This document shows, one piece after another, positions 27,417 to 39,569 of a stretch of 64,000 nucleotides of DNA. The stretch comes from Hofstenia miamia (taxonomy: Eukaryota > Xenacoelomorpha > Acoela). Position numbers and translations under genes: made by a program. Numbering within the stretch: the first letter of the stretch is position 1; every line of letters starts with the position of its first letter. The notes below the pieces were generated by a model. The model was not told where the DNA came from. It saw only the letters and a list, made by a program, of their open reading frames with translations, and did no database searches. The DNA is taken from assembly GCA_004352715.1 (NCBI GenBank), contig SCFE01000005.1, positions 1,338,395 through 1,402,394 on the forward strand. Reading direction: 5' to 3'.

Positions 27417-27969
27417 CACCTAGCTTCCATTTTGTAAAAAATTTCAAAACTAACAAGTCCATCACGGAAATTATAAGTGGTTTTCTCTTTATGCAGTTTT
27501 CAAACGTGACTTATTCTTTGTTAAATTTATTTTAAGAATCACAACAATTCATGTTGTCTACGCCAATATTAACGTATCTTTTGGTGTCTTACAAAGTAGC
27601 CGAAAAAATCATGAAAAAAAAATTTATTTAATTTATCGGTTTGCCAGACCAAATTTACGTATGAAATTGAAAAACATGAATTGAGTTTTAGAAGATTAGA
27701 TTTAAGCAATACCAATGTAAAATATCGATATGCATTCATTGGTGCTCTATTGCTTAATAGTGCATTTTTTGAAATTTGTCGCATTTTTTTTCGATTTTTC
27801 GGCCCAAGCCCCGCTTATGTCTATAATTACGTTAAATACCATGGGGTCTCTAGCGAACCCACGTTTGTTATTCATGTTTTATATATTATTTCCAAATGTT
27901 TACGATTTTAAAGTCTCAATAAGATTACCAGAAAGATGCTGAGTTATCTACAAGTGAACTCTAGATGTC
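27417..27969. other. Unassigned AT-rich DNA
   Basis: Overlapping + frames at 27681-27942 are phenylalanine-rich and match no family I recognise. Confidence 0.45.
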
Positions 27970-29030
27970 TGTCCACTTAAAAACCACGTCCATATTCACC
28001 TGTGTAGAGTCTGAAGTTTGAGATGTCTGCAGAGTTCACGTCACAAAATCCACATACACTCATTCCAAATTTTCCTGGTTTTGATGAAATGCAAACTCGA
28101 AATGGGCAGTGACTTCTAACACTATTAACTGCTCATCGATTCAGGCCTTTCTACCAACTTTGTAATTGTTGCGGCAGAGGGAAGCTAGCTTGTAGTGAAT
28201 ATTGTCTCGTTCTGCGCCATCAATACTGAAGGACACATTCCAACACGTGAAATCTGTTTTGTTTTATGTAATTTCCGAAGAGTGGTTGGCCACATTTCCT
28301 GATCCAGAAATGATCTCTGGCTCTGAATTTGCTTTATAGTAATATGAGTCCTATGTAGGCATGTACTCAAGTCGATCAATTGGATTCCAATTCTCCTGGA
28401 AAAGCCGGGTCCCTTTCCCATTTCTCCATTATGAAATAATGTCCAAAATCTCATTTTCAAAAGCAGAAGGAAGCCTATATAGAGGTGTATGCATGTTTCA
28501 TGGCATGACGTGTTGGTCCAGCAGTCTCTTTGAAAATGTTTGCACCTCCAAAGCTACCTCGTGGATCCAGACTGGGAATTTTTCTCCATAACATGCCATC
28601 CTTTGAAGTAAGCTGATTTGCTGTATTAGAAAAAGCAAATGCCTCTGTAGGTTCTCCACCCAAGTAACAATGATCAATGGGCCATTATTGGTCCATTATT
28701 GGCATTGTTGGCCAATATTGGCCAACCATTTGCCAATATAAACCATTAATGTTAGAAGGCAAATTGTTGGTATATGAATGGCGTATTGTTGGTAAATATT
28801 GGCTTTTAATGGTGAATTGATGGCTCATTGTTGGTAAATTGATGGCAACAATAATGGACCAATAATGGCCCATTGATGGCTTGCTACTTGGGCATATTTA
28901 TCACTTTCGAAGGCATCTTTCTCATGCAAAAGTACATCGTCGGCTTTATCATCCTTCATTTGGGCTACTTCCTCCACGTCCTCTGACTTCCCTCCAAACT
29001 CATCACCACTCTCATTAAGTATTCTCTAAA
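27970..29030 (-). pseudogene. piggyBac transposase relic, split by a MITE
   Basis: PiggyBac transposases excise elements precisely at TTAA sites. On the minus strand, 29025-28895 encodes an acidic stretch (NESGDEFGGKSEDVEEVAQM) like the acidic N-terminus of the family. A fold-back MITE at 28659-28892 interrupts it. Beyond it the frame resumes with TSKDGMLWRKIP, NIFKETAGPTRHAM and HAYIGLILL, the conserved early block. Around 28140 the sequence IDEQL, followed by AHFEF, matches the (V/I)DEQ...GRCPFR motif that holds the first catalytic Asp. GMSVCGFCDV and LYTGEYGRG near 28050-27983 match the segment that follows. Stops and frameshifts are numerous and the remaining two thirds of the catalytic domain is absent. 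It is a truncated, dead copy. Confidence 0.8.
28659..28892. mobile_element. Fold-back MITE inserted in the piggyBac relic
   Basis: The ends are CCCAAGTAACAATGATCAAT (left) and, as reverse complement, CCCAAGTAGCAAGCCATCAA (right). Both continue into GGGCCATTATTGGTCCATTA, so the terminal inverted repeat is about 45 bp with a small indel. The interior is made of reiterated TTGGC, CCATTAT and TTGGTAAAT words and contains the perfect 18-bp palindrome TTGGCCAATATTGGCCAA (28708-28725). Possible 2-bp duplications (CA) flank it. Because it splits the piggyBac frame it is the younger insertion. Superfamily not assigned. Confidence 0.8.
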
Positions 29031-32000
29031 AGTATAATTAGGTATGTACTCAGTGAATCAACATGCGATAGTGAAAAACATATTACTAATATTAGTACTG
29101 ATCTCATAGAGACGGGGGATTACTTAATCAAAATTTAGTCGCATACATAGAGATACCAAAATTGGATTAACAAAATGGAATAATTTTTCCGTTTTGAACA
29201 ATCATGCTGCAACTGTCACCAATATTTTAATGAATTGCTATATTTTACTTTTCAGGCTGGTCCCGTGCTGGTCGCGTTCTGTATTTTCTTTTTGGTTCGT
29301 TTCTAGTCACTGTCTCGCAAGACTCTATGGTAAAGCTTTTAGTATCGATAGCAATCATTTTCAAATCCCTAGTCATTTATTTAGTTTACTCAGTTTCATG
29401 TGTGCCTCGATAGATAATTGCATTCCTTTTCTTCGATATAGTTTTTTTAATTCATTTCCATTAATGCACTGATATTACATCACCATTGTTAGCCTTGATA
29501 CGCGTTAAAAGTTAAAAGAACTTTGAATGGGATTTTCACAAAAGAAATACTCCATTTCTAATTATTTTGATAAGAAATCCGAAACTAAATTTCACTAAGG
29601 AATAATTTACAATTCGATTTCTCACTAAAGTGATATAAATCTTTACTTTAACTCAAAGAAAATTATCCATTCTAAACTCCACTATTTACATAGACTGCTT
29701 AGTAATCTGATTTCACATGAGAAACCTAAGAAGGAATTCTTATTAGTTTTCTTTATGAATTGAGCTAATTGCATGCCTTAGAGGAGCTCTAATGGTGATG
29801 AGCCTTTTGCTATAAAGAACTAATTGCCTTTGGAATTCAATTTGCTTTTACTTAACTATTCAATATTGTGAGAATTTCAACATAATAATAAGAAGGTTTT
29901 AATTCCAGTCAGGGCATTGATCAAGCACTTGACACCCAAGTATTGTATTTAAGAATTGCGATAACGATAACTGATTCTTAAAAATACATAATTGACATTT
30001 TCAGAAATACTCGCAAGTATTTGATGTTTTAATGAATTAACAGGTTGAGTTCCTGAGATAGGGATTTAGATAATTTGATTTAAAAATATCGCTTGCTCCA
30101 CCACATCAAAATTAGACATAGATATTCAGGCAGCAATTTTACTACCATACATCAGCAGAAATTGAACTGTTTAGCAAATCTAGACTAATCTTAGCGACAT
30201 CTATTGTGAAACTAAGCATACATACTTTTAAAAATCTTTTGTCTATTTGCTATAACCACAATATGATTATTGATGACATGATGAAGCTACTGAAATACTT
30301 GGTTTTTCCTGAATGCTTGACAGTATGCACTTGAAAAATACTTGAGTGCTTGATGCCTGGTGAATGCTATACTTGTTAATACCGTGATTTAAGCATTTAC
30401 AAAAGTAAAACCTGAAAAAAATGTATTCAGCACATAAGTTGACACTTTTACGTGAAAATTCCGTTTTCCAAAAGCATTTGAGTGACTTTTGGTGTTTTAG
30501 AAATTCCTCCTTTAACTAGGTAATCCTGTTTTATAGAAGCTTATCATGTGCTCTAGTTTGAACATATAAGTATCATATATTTTCAACGTAAATGTTTCCA
30601 TTCAATGAAATTCATAAAAAAATTTTTTCGCATTGGGTATGGGTATACCAGGAAAAACCGTAGTACAGTCGATTTTTGCTTCTATTTATGAAAACAGATT
30701 TCGCAGCTATTTCTGGAATAATGAAAAAGTTAAAGCCCAAATTCAAAAGGTGTTTTAGAATGTGATTGGTTATCACACCTGTTTTTAAATTTTGCTATCA
30801 AAATAAGCTCAAGCAGCATCGTTTATAAATTTTTATTTAGTGGTTGTGATATTTGTTAATTAATTATATGTGAAAATTCTTGTGCCGTTTACAATACCTC
30901 GATATCTTTATTTCTAAATTTTTTAATTCTCAAGACCAGTTTTACGTTCAATTTCCCACAAATTAATCGTATCATAATTTCACTGTTTCTTATTCTATTG
31001 TAGAATCGGTAAGGAGCCGCCGAATCGTATGTTTGTGATTACAAGGGGCCCTATACAATTTGCCTATTCCGACTATATAATAATAAATATACTGCAACCG
31101 CTGAGAGTAGTAATTTAATAAAAATGCTCTATTTAGGTAGAGCACCTAGGCCAAAGGCATTCATCGTAAGAATTCACCATCAAAGGAGATGAAATCATCC
31201 TTAGCCTATACTTTATACTTGAGCACTTATTATAATAGTGATTGTATCAATAAACCTATTAAGTAAGTCTGTGAAAAGTAAAAGGCTTTGCCCTATAAGG
31301 AACTTATTTGGAGATACACATGGTTGAAAATAGAAAAAGAGATGACATGACTTGCTGGAAACCAAACAAATGGTCGTATCTCCTAGTGAGCTCTTTTCGA
31401 GAACACATTCATACATGTGCCCTAAGCACAAACCACAACCACTATATACATTTAGATAATAAATTCATTATTAAATATAATCAATAAAATAATAATGATC
31501 AACAACACTTGTAGAGCTAAAAATATTATTGGAGAGTATGACACAAAACCAGTTCAGCAAAGGTTTAACTAAGAAGCAAGCGAATTGCAATAATGTGTTT
31601 ATACGTATTTGTTTAGTACTGGTTACATATCTGTTTTTCTAATCATTTCAATAGTTCACAATTAATCTGCCCTTTGTTTACATTTAGCATTATCTGAACA
31701 TATCAGAGCTACCCAAATTAATAGAGATACACCTAATTTGAAAATATTCTAAAGATTGATATTGACTAATGTGGTCTAATACTGCACTGTTGACGTCCAC
31801 ACAACAGAAATGATCTAATTCAGTTCAACGCTACACTATTGTTATAACTATTCTGTGTTCAATCATGCTGTTGATCTAAGATTTGCTAATGACTACTTAT
31901 GTCTTCATTTGTTTTGTGGGCCATCATCTTCTTGCAGCTTTGCCATGTATCATCCATCCACATCTACATTTAGATTGAATGCTGGATATATTGATAGCTT

Positions 32001-32518
32001 TTCCGATTGTTCTTACTTTTTGATAATCAAATATTAATAGTGGCATAGTTTATATGTTAGTTGTTTTAATACTGTTCTTAAAATTACTATTGCAGTAATA
32101 AAATTACTAGCAGAGGTAGCGCTGTCACCTTTCTGCAATTTATTCCTCATTCTGGCTCTCAGCTCATCAAGCTCTGATCAGTTTTAGTCTACTACTTTGA
32201 CAGTATTTGCATAGTTTTGTAATTTTCTTAATCTTGCTGCCAATGTTTCTACAACCAGAAACCCCTATTCTGTGCTTCTCTTTCCTCAATATCTCCATCT
32301 GCTTTTTGAGCTTCTTTGAGCAACTACATATCTTAATGTACTGGAGGCTAATAGCTACAGTCAGTTATCTCTAATTCATACAGTATTGTATCTTGTACAT
32401 GTACGGATTTCTGTAATTTGATAAACGCACAATTGATATCAACCCCATTTGAACATGGAATAAAACTCCCTTCCCATCCCACCCCCCCCCAATGAGGCTG
32501 ATAATTATTTCTTGAAAA
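29031..32518. other. Unassigned AT-rich DNA, 3.5 kb
   Basis: No gene, RNA gene or transposon motif recognised. A short C-rich run (32480-32490) sits just before the long inverted repeat. Confidence 0.5.
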
Positions 32519-33134
32519 GTTGTGAGACTTTCTAATGGTCTTTTTTTGCTCCAGTCTGACTAGCATGATGCAAATGCCATTTAGGTGCTTCTAACTTAAT
32601 TTTTTTGCAAATTTAAAATTAAAATAAATAATCTGCTAATTTTTGTTCCTCCCTATATCTTAATTGGTATTATTTATTAGAGGCACTATTTTCGCCTCTG
32701 TTTGCCTGACTGTCTGCTTGTTTGTCTGTTTCTTAGCGAGATTCTTCAGAAAGCAATGAATAGATCGTTATGAAAATCAATCTCAAGTGCATAAAGTTGG
32801 CTTTAGCCCCTGACAGAAATCGGGATCAGTCTGAAAATTTAAATTAATCTAAGCTACACCAATATATATATCTCGAGATGTATTTTCATAAAGATTCATT
32901 CCCTACTTTTTCAGAAATCTTGCTGACAAACAAACAGACAAACAAATAGTCAGACAAACACACGCGAAAATAGTGTCTCCTTGTCAAATGTAATAAATAA
33001 AAATAGAGAGGGAATGGACACAAAGTCACACATTATTGATTTCAATTTCAAATTTGCAAAAAAATCAGTTAAAAGCACCTAAATGGCATTTGCATTATGC
33101 ACCTCATGCTGTATCAAAAAGGTCTCCAAACAAC
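32519..33134. repeat. Long inverted repeat, arms about 265 bp
   Basis: The left arm (32519-32787) and right arm (32872-33134) are imperfect reverse complements separated by an 84-bp spacer. Matching blocks include GCAAATGCCATTTAGGTGCT (left, near 32569) with AGCACCTAAATGGCATTTGC (right, near 33074), CACTATTTTCGC with GCGAAAATAGTG, and a TTTGTCTGTTTCTTAGCGAG segment with its counterpart CTTGCTGACAAACAAACAGA. Transcripts would fold into a long hairpin. No flanking target duplication was found, so it could be a fold-back transposon or an inverted duplication of an older repeat. Confidence 0.88.
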
Positions 33135-35614
33135 TATTAGCTAGTATTTCCCCTCCTGACGATAAACTGTTAATATGACTTCAGGACTTTACCTAAAATT
33201 TATGCGGAATCATATCTCCCTAACAAAGGTTTTCTAAATAGTCTTCATTTGATGTATTTCATTATTGTTCAATCAGCGTATTATTTTTGTTGACATGAAA
33301 AATAGTAAGGAAACTGAGCAAGGAAATTATATTTGGTAAGCTAAGATTGAATTCTGATGATATTTCATTTATTTCCAAAAATACTCAAATTTTTAGATTT
33401 GGTGACGTCATTAAAATATTGATTGCATCACATTTCTGAATATTTCAAATTGATCTTCAGATATTATGATTCAATCCAGAGTTAGATGAGGAGGAGGAAC
33501 TTCTCTATCTAAAGGTTAATTATTCCAATTGTATTGTATTGCTGCTTCTAGCCGATTTTATTGCAGATAATCCTATGTTTGATCTTCAGTTTTTTCCTTA
33601 AAATCCTGTCTTCATATATTTTTACACAAGTTAAAAACTTGTATAATACAGCACGTTAGATACCATGTAATGATAAATGTACTTATATGTGAATAATCTC
33701 CTTCAAAAGGTATTCAGATTCCATCAGAGTTGATACAACATTTTCAATACTTCCTTATAATTTCATTCAAATTTCTTTCCTAATTGCTATAGTTATGATT
33801 TTCGACGATATCAATTATTTAATTATGAAACAATTTACTCAAACTCTAGTGATCTGTAATTCATGATAAAGGTTTCTAGTTTCAAATGAGTATGGAATGT
33901 TTTATTAATTGTAATTTAATTAATTAACTGCTTGAGAATAAGCATTCTAATGCTGATAGTTTATTAGTGTCACTTTACTATGCATTGACCAGAAGTGAAT
34001 TTTTGGAGACATTTATCTCGCTTCAATTAATTTTAGAAAGACTGCATAATATAATAAATGATGTTTTAATATTTTGACGAATCAGAAATGATTTTCATCA
34101 AAGAACAGACGACTCGAATTATTAGTTATAAATACATAAATATACTTAATTTTATACACTGTTTGCATTTTAAGATATATAAATATATCCATCTATTGAT
34201 GTAATATTAACATAACTGTCATCAATAATACTGCAAAAGGATATCCTATAAATGACTAGAAACAAGATAAAGGAAACCTTAATTTTTCTTTACTGACAAG
34301 ATCCTTTGTAGTTGTAGAAATTCCGATTGTACTACTTTTAAGTTAAACACGTAATGTTTTAGAGCAAAGCTGGTCGACAAGGAACATTCTGATAAAAATA
34401 AATTATATTTTGAAAATTACCAGATCAGATTTATCACAATTTTTTCGCCTAGAATATCGAACAAAATACAAAAAAAATATACTAACAGGACAATTATTTT
34501 AAAGCAATATTGAAACATGAGATTTTTTTAAATGAGGCTACACATTACAAACTTCCAAGATTGCAAAAATATATTTGCAGAGAAGGTTTAACATTACAGT
34601 ACTTCGTTTTTATGTTTTCTAAAAATAAAATTTTCTAGCAAATGTCAATATTTTGAGTAGAATACAAATCCATTGAAAAGCAAGAATGGATATCAAAATC
34701 CATAGTGGTCTTTGCACATATCTTCTCGAATATTCCGGTGAATAGATCATTATTCGAATTGTGGTAGCTAAAAACACTTTGTTTAGGAAACACCAGTACA
34801 TATAATAAAATTAAACAGAATTTTGCATGCAGGTACATGTGGTTTATAGGAACAACTGTATTAAGGGGCCTGTAATGAAGAAATCTATTTTTATTATGAT
34901 ACTAAAATCGTGAAATTTTGTACATATATGTAAATCGAAAATATATAAATTTTTGTTTTTATGATTAATATATTTTTTGAATTCTTGGTACATCTGAGTG
35001 ATGATGGCAACTTCTGAATATGCGAAGGAACGATCAAATGAATATGGTTGAACTGCATCATACACTGTTCTGATGACTCATCAATCTCATTTTACCACAA
35101 ACTGAGAAATCCTGGAGAACTTGATTAGCGCAGCACAGTTGCGAATTTCTCGCAGTGGCACAAACATTCCTGGGTGGCAGCTTCTACAATTTTTTACCAC
35201 AGAATATATAGCAGTTTATCACCGTGAAGATATCCATCGTTGTCATCCTTGAGAAGCACAAGCTGCTCATGCGTATAGATATGTGTAACGTGAAAGTACT
35301 GATAAGTGTATTCTGGGGTGCGTGCCCATGGAGTACTTCTTTGAATTTGAATCAATATTTAGCTGTAAACTTCTTTCAACACAAGAAACATTGTTTGACA
35401 CGGTTTTCACAAAGCAAACGAAGCAGGCCTCAATGGGGCCAATATTTGGTATTCAACAAATTTTTTTATTAGTTATGGATCGCAAAGAAGCACAATTGCT
35501 TAGCCAATTATTGTCCTATCCAAGCTAAAATTTTCAAATATATGACATCGTAAGCTACCTATCATCATTAACCAAAATTAGGAAACATGAATTATTTTTG
35601 TTAATATAAAATTC
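33135..35614. other. Unassigned AT-rich DNA
   Basis: No gene identified. The stretch 35095-35480 is less AT-rich and has overlapping + frames (35224-35528) without a recognisable motif. Confidence 0.45.
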
Positions 35615-35843
35615 TTAACCCTTTCATGCACTTGGTTCTTGTAGAACAGCAAATTCAAACAATAAATTTCTTATCACGTGAAACCATAGAAGCAAATACA
35701 TTTTGGTGTTAATTTGAAGTTGGATTGTGTTACTGGCCTGACTGAGTTTTTTTTCAAACGCTTATCAACAAAAACAGGGACCGTAACAAAATTTATATTA
35801 ATCGATGGCAAATTAAGTTTTCTATAAGTTTATGAAAATGCAA

Positions 35844-36620
35844 TCAATCGATATTGCCGCTGGAGCATTTCAAAACTCTGTCCTTAATTGAGTCCATCAA
35901 ATTCTTCTGCATTCTCGGCGTAGTTATTTCTTTTGACTCCAAAAAATATTGTTTAAGTTTTTGCATACATTTTGGATATATATTTTTCACATTGTTCTTC
36001 ATGATCGCCCAAACTTCTTCTATAGTTGAAAGATCCTGTGTGTTGGCAAACCACTGCAAAGTTTGCAGATATTTTTCTGTGAAAAAATTTTGGCTGTGTC
36101 TTGAAGTATGGAGTCGCCCCAACCGGTCGGCAAATGGGATAAATTCTGCTAAAATATTAGTATGGTTTGAATAGTTTACAGCACCCCCTTCCACAATTTT
36201 GTGCTAAAAACCTTTATAGAGCAAAGCATCCCAAACCATGTATTTTGGGAATATTTAGGAGATGGCTTTAGAGGCATCTTGTCTTTCGTAGACCAATGAG
36301 AAATATTGTTTCTATGAAACTAGAGCATAGACTCATCGGTTATGAAAACATTTCATAACAATCCACCCAGCGATCATGTTTCACAGAAGCTACCCGGGTC
36401 GTCTTTCTATTTCTTTAATAGTGCCACTTTTGCGCATGTTTTTTACCGATCTCTACCTTTGAAAGTGCTCGGTACACTGTCGATGTTGAGACAACTTTGT
36501 TATGGGTATCTTGAATCTTTGAGTTCAAATAACCGTTCATTTCCAGTGAATTTGAGGGTCACCGACATTCTTTCTTCCAATTTAACGTGTTCATTTCAGT
36601 TAAATTTTTGAAGTTTCTGT
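35844..36620 (-). pseudogene. Tc1-like transposase relic
   Basis: Minus-strand frames give, in order: NVGDP..HWK near 36570, SVPSTFKGRDR near 36470 (the S..TV.R.L block), FITDES at 36331-36349 with the first catalytic Asp, a MVWG-like block near 36230, then the open frame 36194-35844 with LHTSRHSQNFFTEKYLQTLQ, QDLSTIEEVWAIMKNNV (catalytic Glu) and a lysine-rich C-terminus. The second catalytic Asp cannot be aligned with confidence (FADRLGRLHTS where Asp-x-x-P-x-His-Thr is expected). Multiple frameshifts upstream. The C-terminal 116 codons are intact, so this copy is less decayed at its 3' end. Confidence 0.8.
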
Positions 36621-37252
36621 AGAAAATTTATGGGTTGTTGCCCGATATCTTGATTAAAGTTTTTAGGTCTGTTGTAGCAGCAGAGTAAAGATATTACAGA
36701 ACCTTTCTGGTATCTTGATGAGCCATGTATAGTGAAAATTAATAAAGTACCTATCCTCACTCTGGTGTGTTTATGGTTGCTGTTGTTGATTGTGCGCGAT
36801 CGTCTAAATATGTTCGTCAAGAGCATGACTCATTTTTTATCGGAGCTATTCTTTAGTGGATGTGAAATCACTTTAATTAGAAATAATATTTGCATGCTTT
36901 GTCAATTCTTAATTGACAAGCATTATTTTTTTGCCTAAGTATGGTGAATTTTCGAGAACGTTTTTTAGCAAGCTTTGTGAAATTCTTGTAATTTTTCTGT
37001 CACTCAAACCCTCAATAGCTATTTCTGTATAACATATACATGTACATCTATACTATAAATTTGCGATATATTTGTGTATTTGTGTATATATAAGACACAA
37101 ATACATGTAGCTCAAATTTTATTTTATTTGCAGAAATCAGAATTAATTAAACTTTATATACACATGTTGTACAAATTGGACAGTGGCATTTAACAAAGGA
37201 GAATTTTCTTTTCTAAAATTTAAAGAAGATATAAATGATAGCAAATCTTTTC

Positions 37253-37257
<5 letters not shown>

Positions 37258-37285
<28 letters not shown>
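37258..37285. repeat. (TA)n microsatellite
   Basis: A TA run of about 28 bp. Confidence 0.9.
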
Positions 37286-37290
<5 letters not shown>

Positions 37291-37583
37291 ATACATATTA
37301 TAATATTTGTTTGTTTAATTTATATTTATTGTTCACTATTGTCATTATCAGTTTGCGAAATGTGTCCATTTTTACCCTAAAATATTTGTTCTTCTTTGCT
37401 CTTATTATCATTATGTGATTATTGAAGAGTAGTACTGTTCAGCAACAGCAATTCCATGTGATGCCATTTAAAATTTTCAGTATTTTCTGTTAATTTGTCA
37501 TTTTTTCATGGCAAGCATCCAGAAAAAAGTAAAACGAATTTTTTCATTACTTTGGAAAATCATTGCTGCATTGAAAGGGTTAA

Positions 37584-39183
37584 ATCTTAAGCAAAACGTA
37601 TAGGTTAGCAGCACTGAAGAATCTACGGGGGTATTTCGGTGAGCAATTCCCTCTCGAGGAAAAATAATTACCCCTCGGAGCACAAGCATCAGGCTAAAAT
37701 ACAATAAAACGGTTAGAGTCCATATGAGTCAACAATACATTTAATAATATATCTAGAAATATTCATGAAGCATATTTTGTAATGTTCTGACAAATTTGGC
37801 CAATTTTATATATATAAGTACTGAATACCATGTTTTTCTCTAAAAATTTTTTCGGTTTAGCAATTATTTTTAGCTTCAAATGCTAAAAAATAGCTGTAGC
37901 CACTTCACTAGGTGAAAAACATCGTTGTTGGAAGTCTCTCAAACGATCTAAAGCATTCCATAGCGAGAAACGATGTAAGCAATTTTGAGCTTGATTTCGG
38001 GATTCGCAAAAAGTCTTTTTGCAGGTTGTATATATTAGTGTTACTGGCTTTCAAAAATTTCATTGACCTGCGTCAGCAAATGAAACAAATCGTTCTGCAA
38101 CCAAGTGCCTCATTGGGAACCGCATAATTTTTTATGCGAATAAAAGCAAGATAGAGTTAACAGGTATAGTATCGTATTAATTGTTGTCATAAATATAGTT
38201 ATCAAACTAACCGGGTTTGTAGTACTTGAGTCTTTCGAGTAATCTATTCTTCTCGTAATGTGTCACAATATACATGTCTTTGATAATGTTTCGATCAACA
38301 TCAATAAAGTTGTTGCGGAGACCATTCAACAGCTTACACGTGGTTGTGACCCAAAAAATAAAGAATAATTTTTAATAGCTCATTCCAAAAATATTAAAAT
38401 ATTTTTAATTTAATTTCTGATATATTCCTATTACTTATTTTACTATTATCGGCACTCACTAAAAATTGTATTTAAAATCTCTTAGAAGTATGTGAAACAA
38501 TAAATTTCACTTAGGTCTATCATGTGATAGCAAACTTTACTAGGGCAAAACTTGCTTGTATCTTTAAAAAGTAAGTTGTTTTTGGAATTTGATATAACCA
38601 ATTGATGTATGCAAATGTATATGTATTGTAGCATCGTATTCGTGTTTGAGAAAAAGTTTTTTAATATCATCAGATTAGATGTTCAATTCGTCTGAACAAA
38701 ATGTATCTTTAATTTTTTGCAATACATATTTGATTTCTGTTATATTTGTGAAATTATTTTTTGCTTTCTTCAAGATTTTGTAGAAATTGGATGATTTATG
38801 ATTTTTAATAATTTATACGATGTAAAAGATGAAAACAGAAAAATATCATATTTGTGAGAAACTAGTTTTGATTGCTTTTACACCTATTCTAACTTAATGT
38901 CGGAGATTGCTGCATTAGCTAATACTTAATCTTAATAGTGAATCTATAACGTTATGGTAAATTTCATGTCAATGGAAAATTTTCACCGTTTGGTGTTTAT
39001 ACAACATAACTAAATTCTATTTATCTAAATGTTTCTATTTCGGCTACTGGTTTCAAGTGAAGCAACGGCTACTGCTAGCGCATTTCTGTTATTTGTATAT
39101 GTTTTTTTTACGTTCTGCTGCACATGATACATTTACAGGCTGTTTTGTTATATGCTTCAAAGATTTCTGATCAGGTTTTTTTA
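37584..39183. other. Unassigned DNA with one exon-like segment
   Basis: No known gene. The exon-like stretch at 38212-38332 on the minus strand is listed separately; a + frame at 37912-38127 matches nothing known. Confidence 0.45.
38212..38332 (-). CDS. Possible orphan exon, unidentified
   Basis: Reading the minus strand, a T-rich tract and an AG at 38333-38334 precede an open segment coding LLNGLRNNFIDVDRNIIKDM then YIVTHYEKNRLLERLKYYKP. It ends in CCCG followed by GTTAGT, a plausible 5' splice site. The 121-bp length leaves one extra base, so it would be phase 0 to phase 1. The peptide is amphipathic, charged and protein-like, but I do not recognise it. Chance is a real alternative because open stretches of this length are common. 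Confidence 0.2.
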
Positions 39184-39191
39184 ATTCTCAC

Positions 39192-39561
39192 AAGGGGCGT
39201 ACCCAGGATTTTCTGACGGTGGTGGGGGAAACATCATCATCATTACCCAATGCGAGGCAAAGCCCCGCGAAAATTTTTGAAAATATCGAGAAAATAGTCT
39301 TTAAAAAATGCATTTCACAATCCTAGATTTTAAATTTTTTCAATTTTTTACGAAAAATTTTATCGAGTCAAAATCGAATTTGGAAACCTGACGGGGGGAC
39401 ATTCCACCATGTCCCCCCCCCCNNNNNNNNNNNNNNNNNNNNNNNNNNNNNNNNNNNNNNNNNNNNNNNNNNNNNNNNNNNNNNNNNNNNNNNNNNNNNN
39501 NNNNNNNNNNNNNNNNNNNNNNNNNNNNNNNNNNNNCCCCCCCCCCCTGCGTACGCCACTG
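39192..39561. mobile_element. hAT MITE, copy 4, with perfect TSD and internal gap
   Basis: The left end is AAGGGGCGTACCCAGG (first base mutated from C) and the right end is the family terminus ending GCGTACGCCACTG. The perfect 8-bp duplication ATTCTCAC flanks it (39184-39191 and 39562-39569). The interior keeps the CATCATCATCATTACCC motif. A 114-N gap (39423-39536) sits between two C runs near the right end, so the true length is uncertain. Confidence 0.9.
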
Positions 39562-39569
39562 ATTCTCAC

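Larger units (their letters stand above)
35615..37583. mobile_element. Candidate TTAA-bounded (piggyBac-type) element
   Basis: The + strand at 35615 reads TTAACCCTTTCATGCACTTG. The reverse complement of the DNA ending at 37583 reads TTAACCCTTTCAATGCAGCA. Both begin with TTAA, the piggyBac target site, and share CCCTTTC(A)ATGCA. Inside lie a Tc1 transposase relic (35844-36620) and a TA tract, but no piggyBac transposase. With a terminal match of about 15 bp and a 2-kb separation, chance pairing is possible. Confidence 0.4.

Noticed and set aside
37912-38127. Plus frame with CTAG|GTGAAA and GCAG|GTTGTA borders, considered as an exon
   Set aside because: The peptide matches nothing known and the borders are equally explained by chance.
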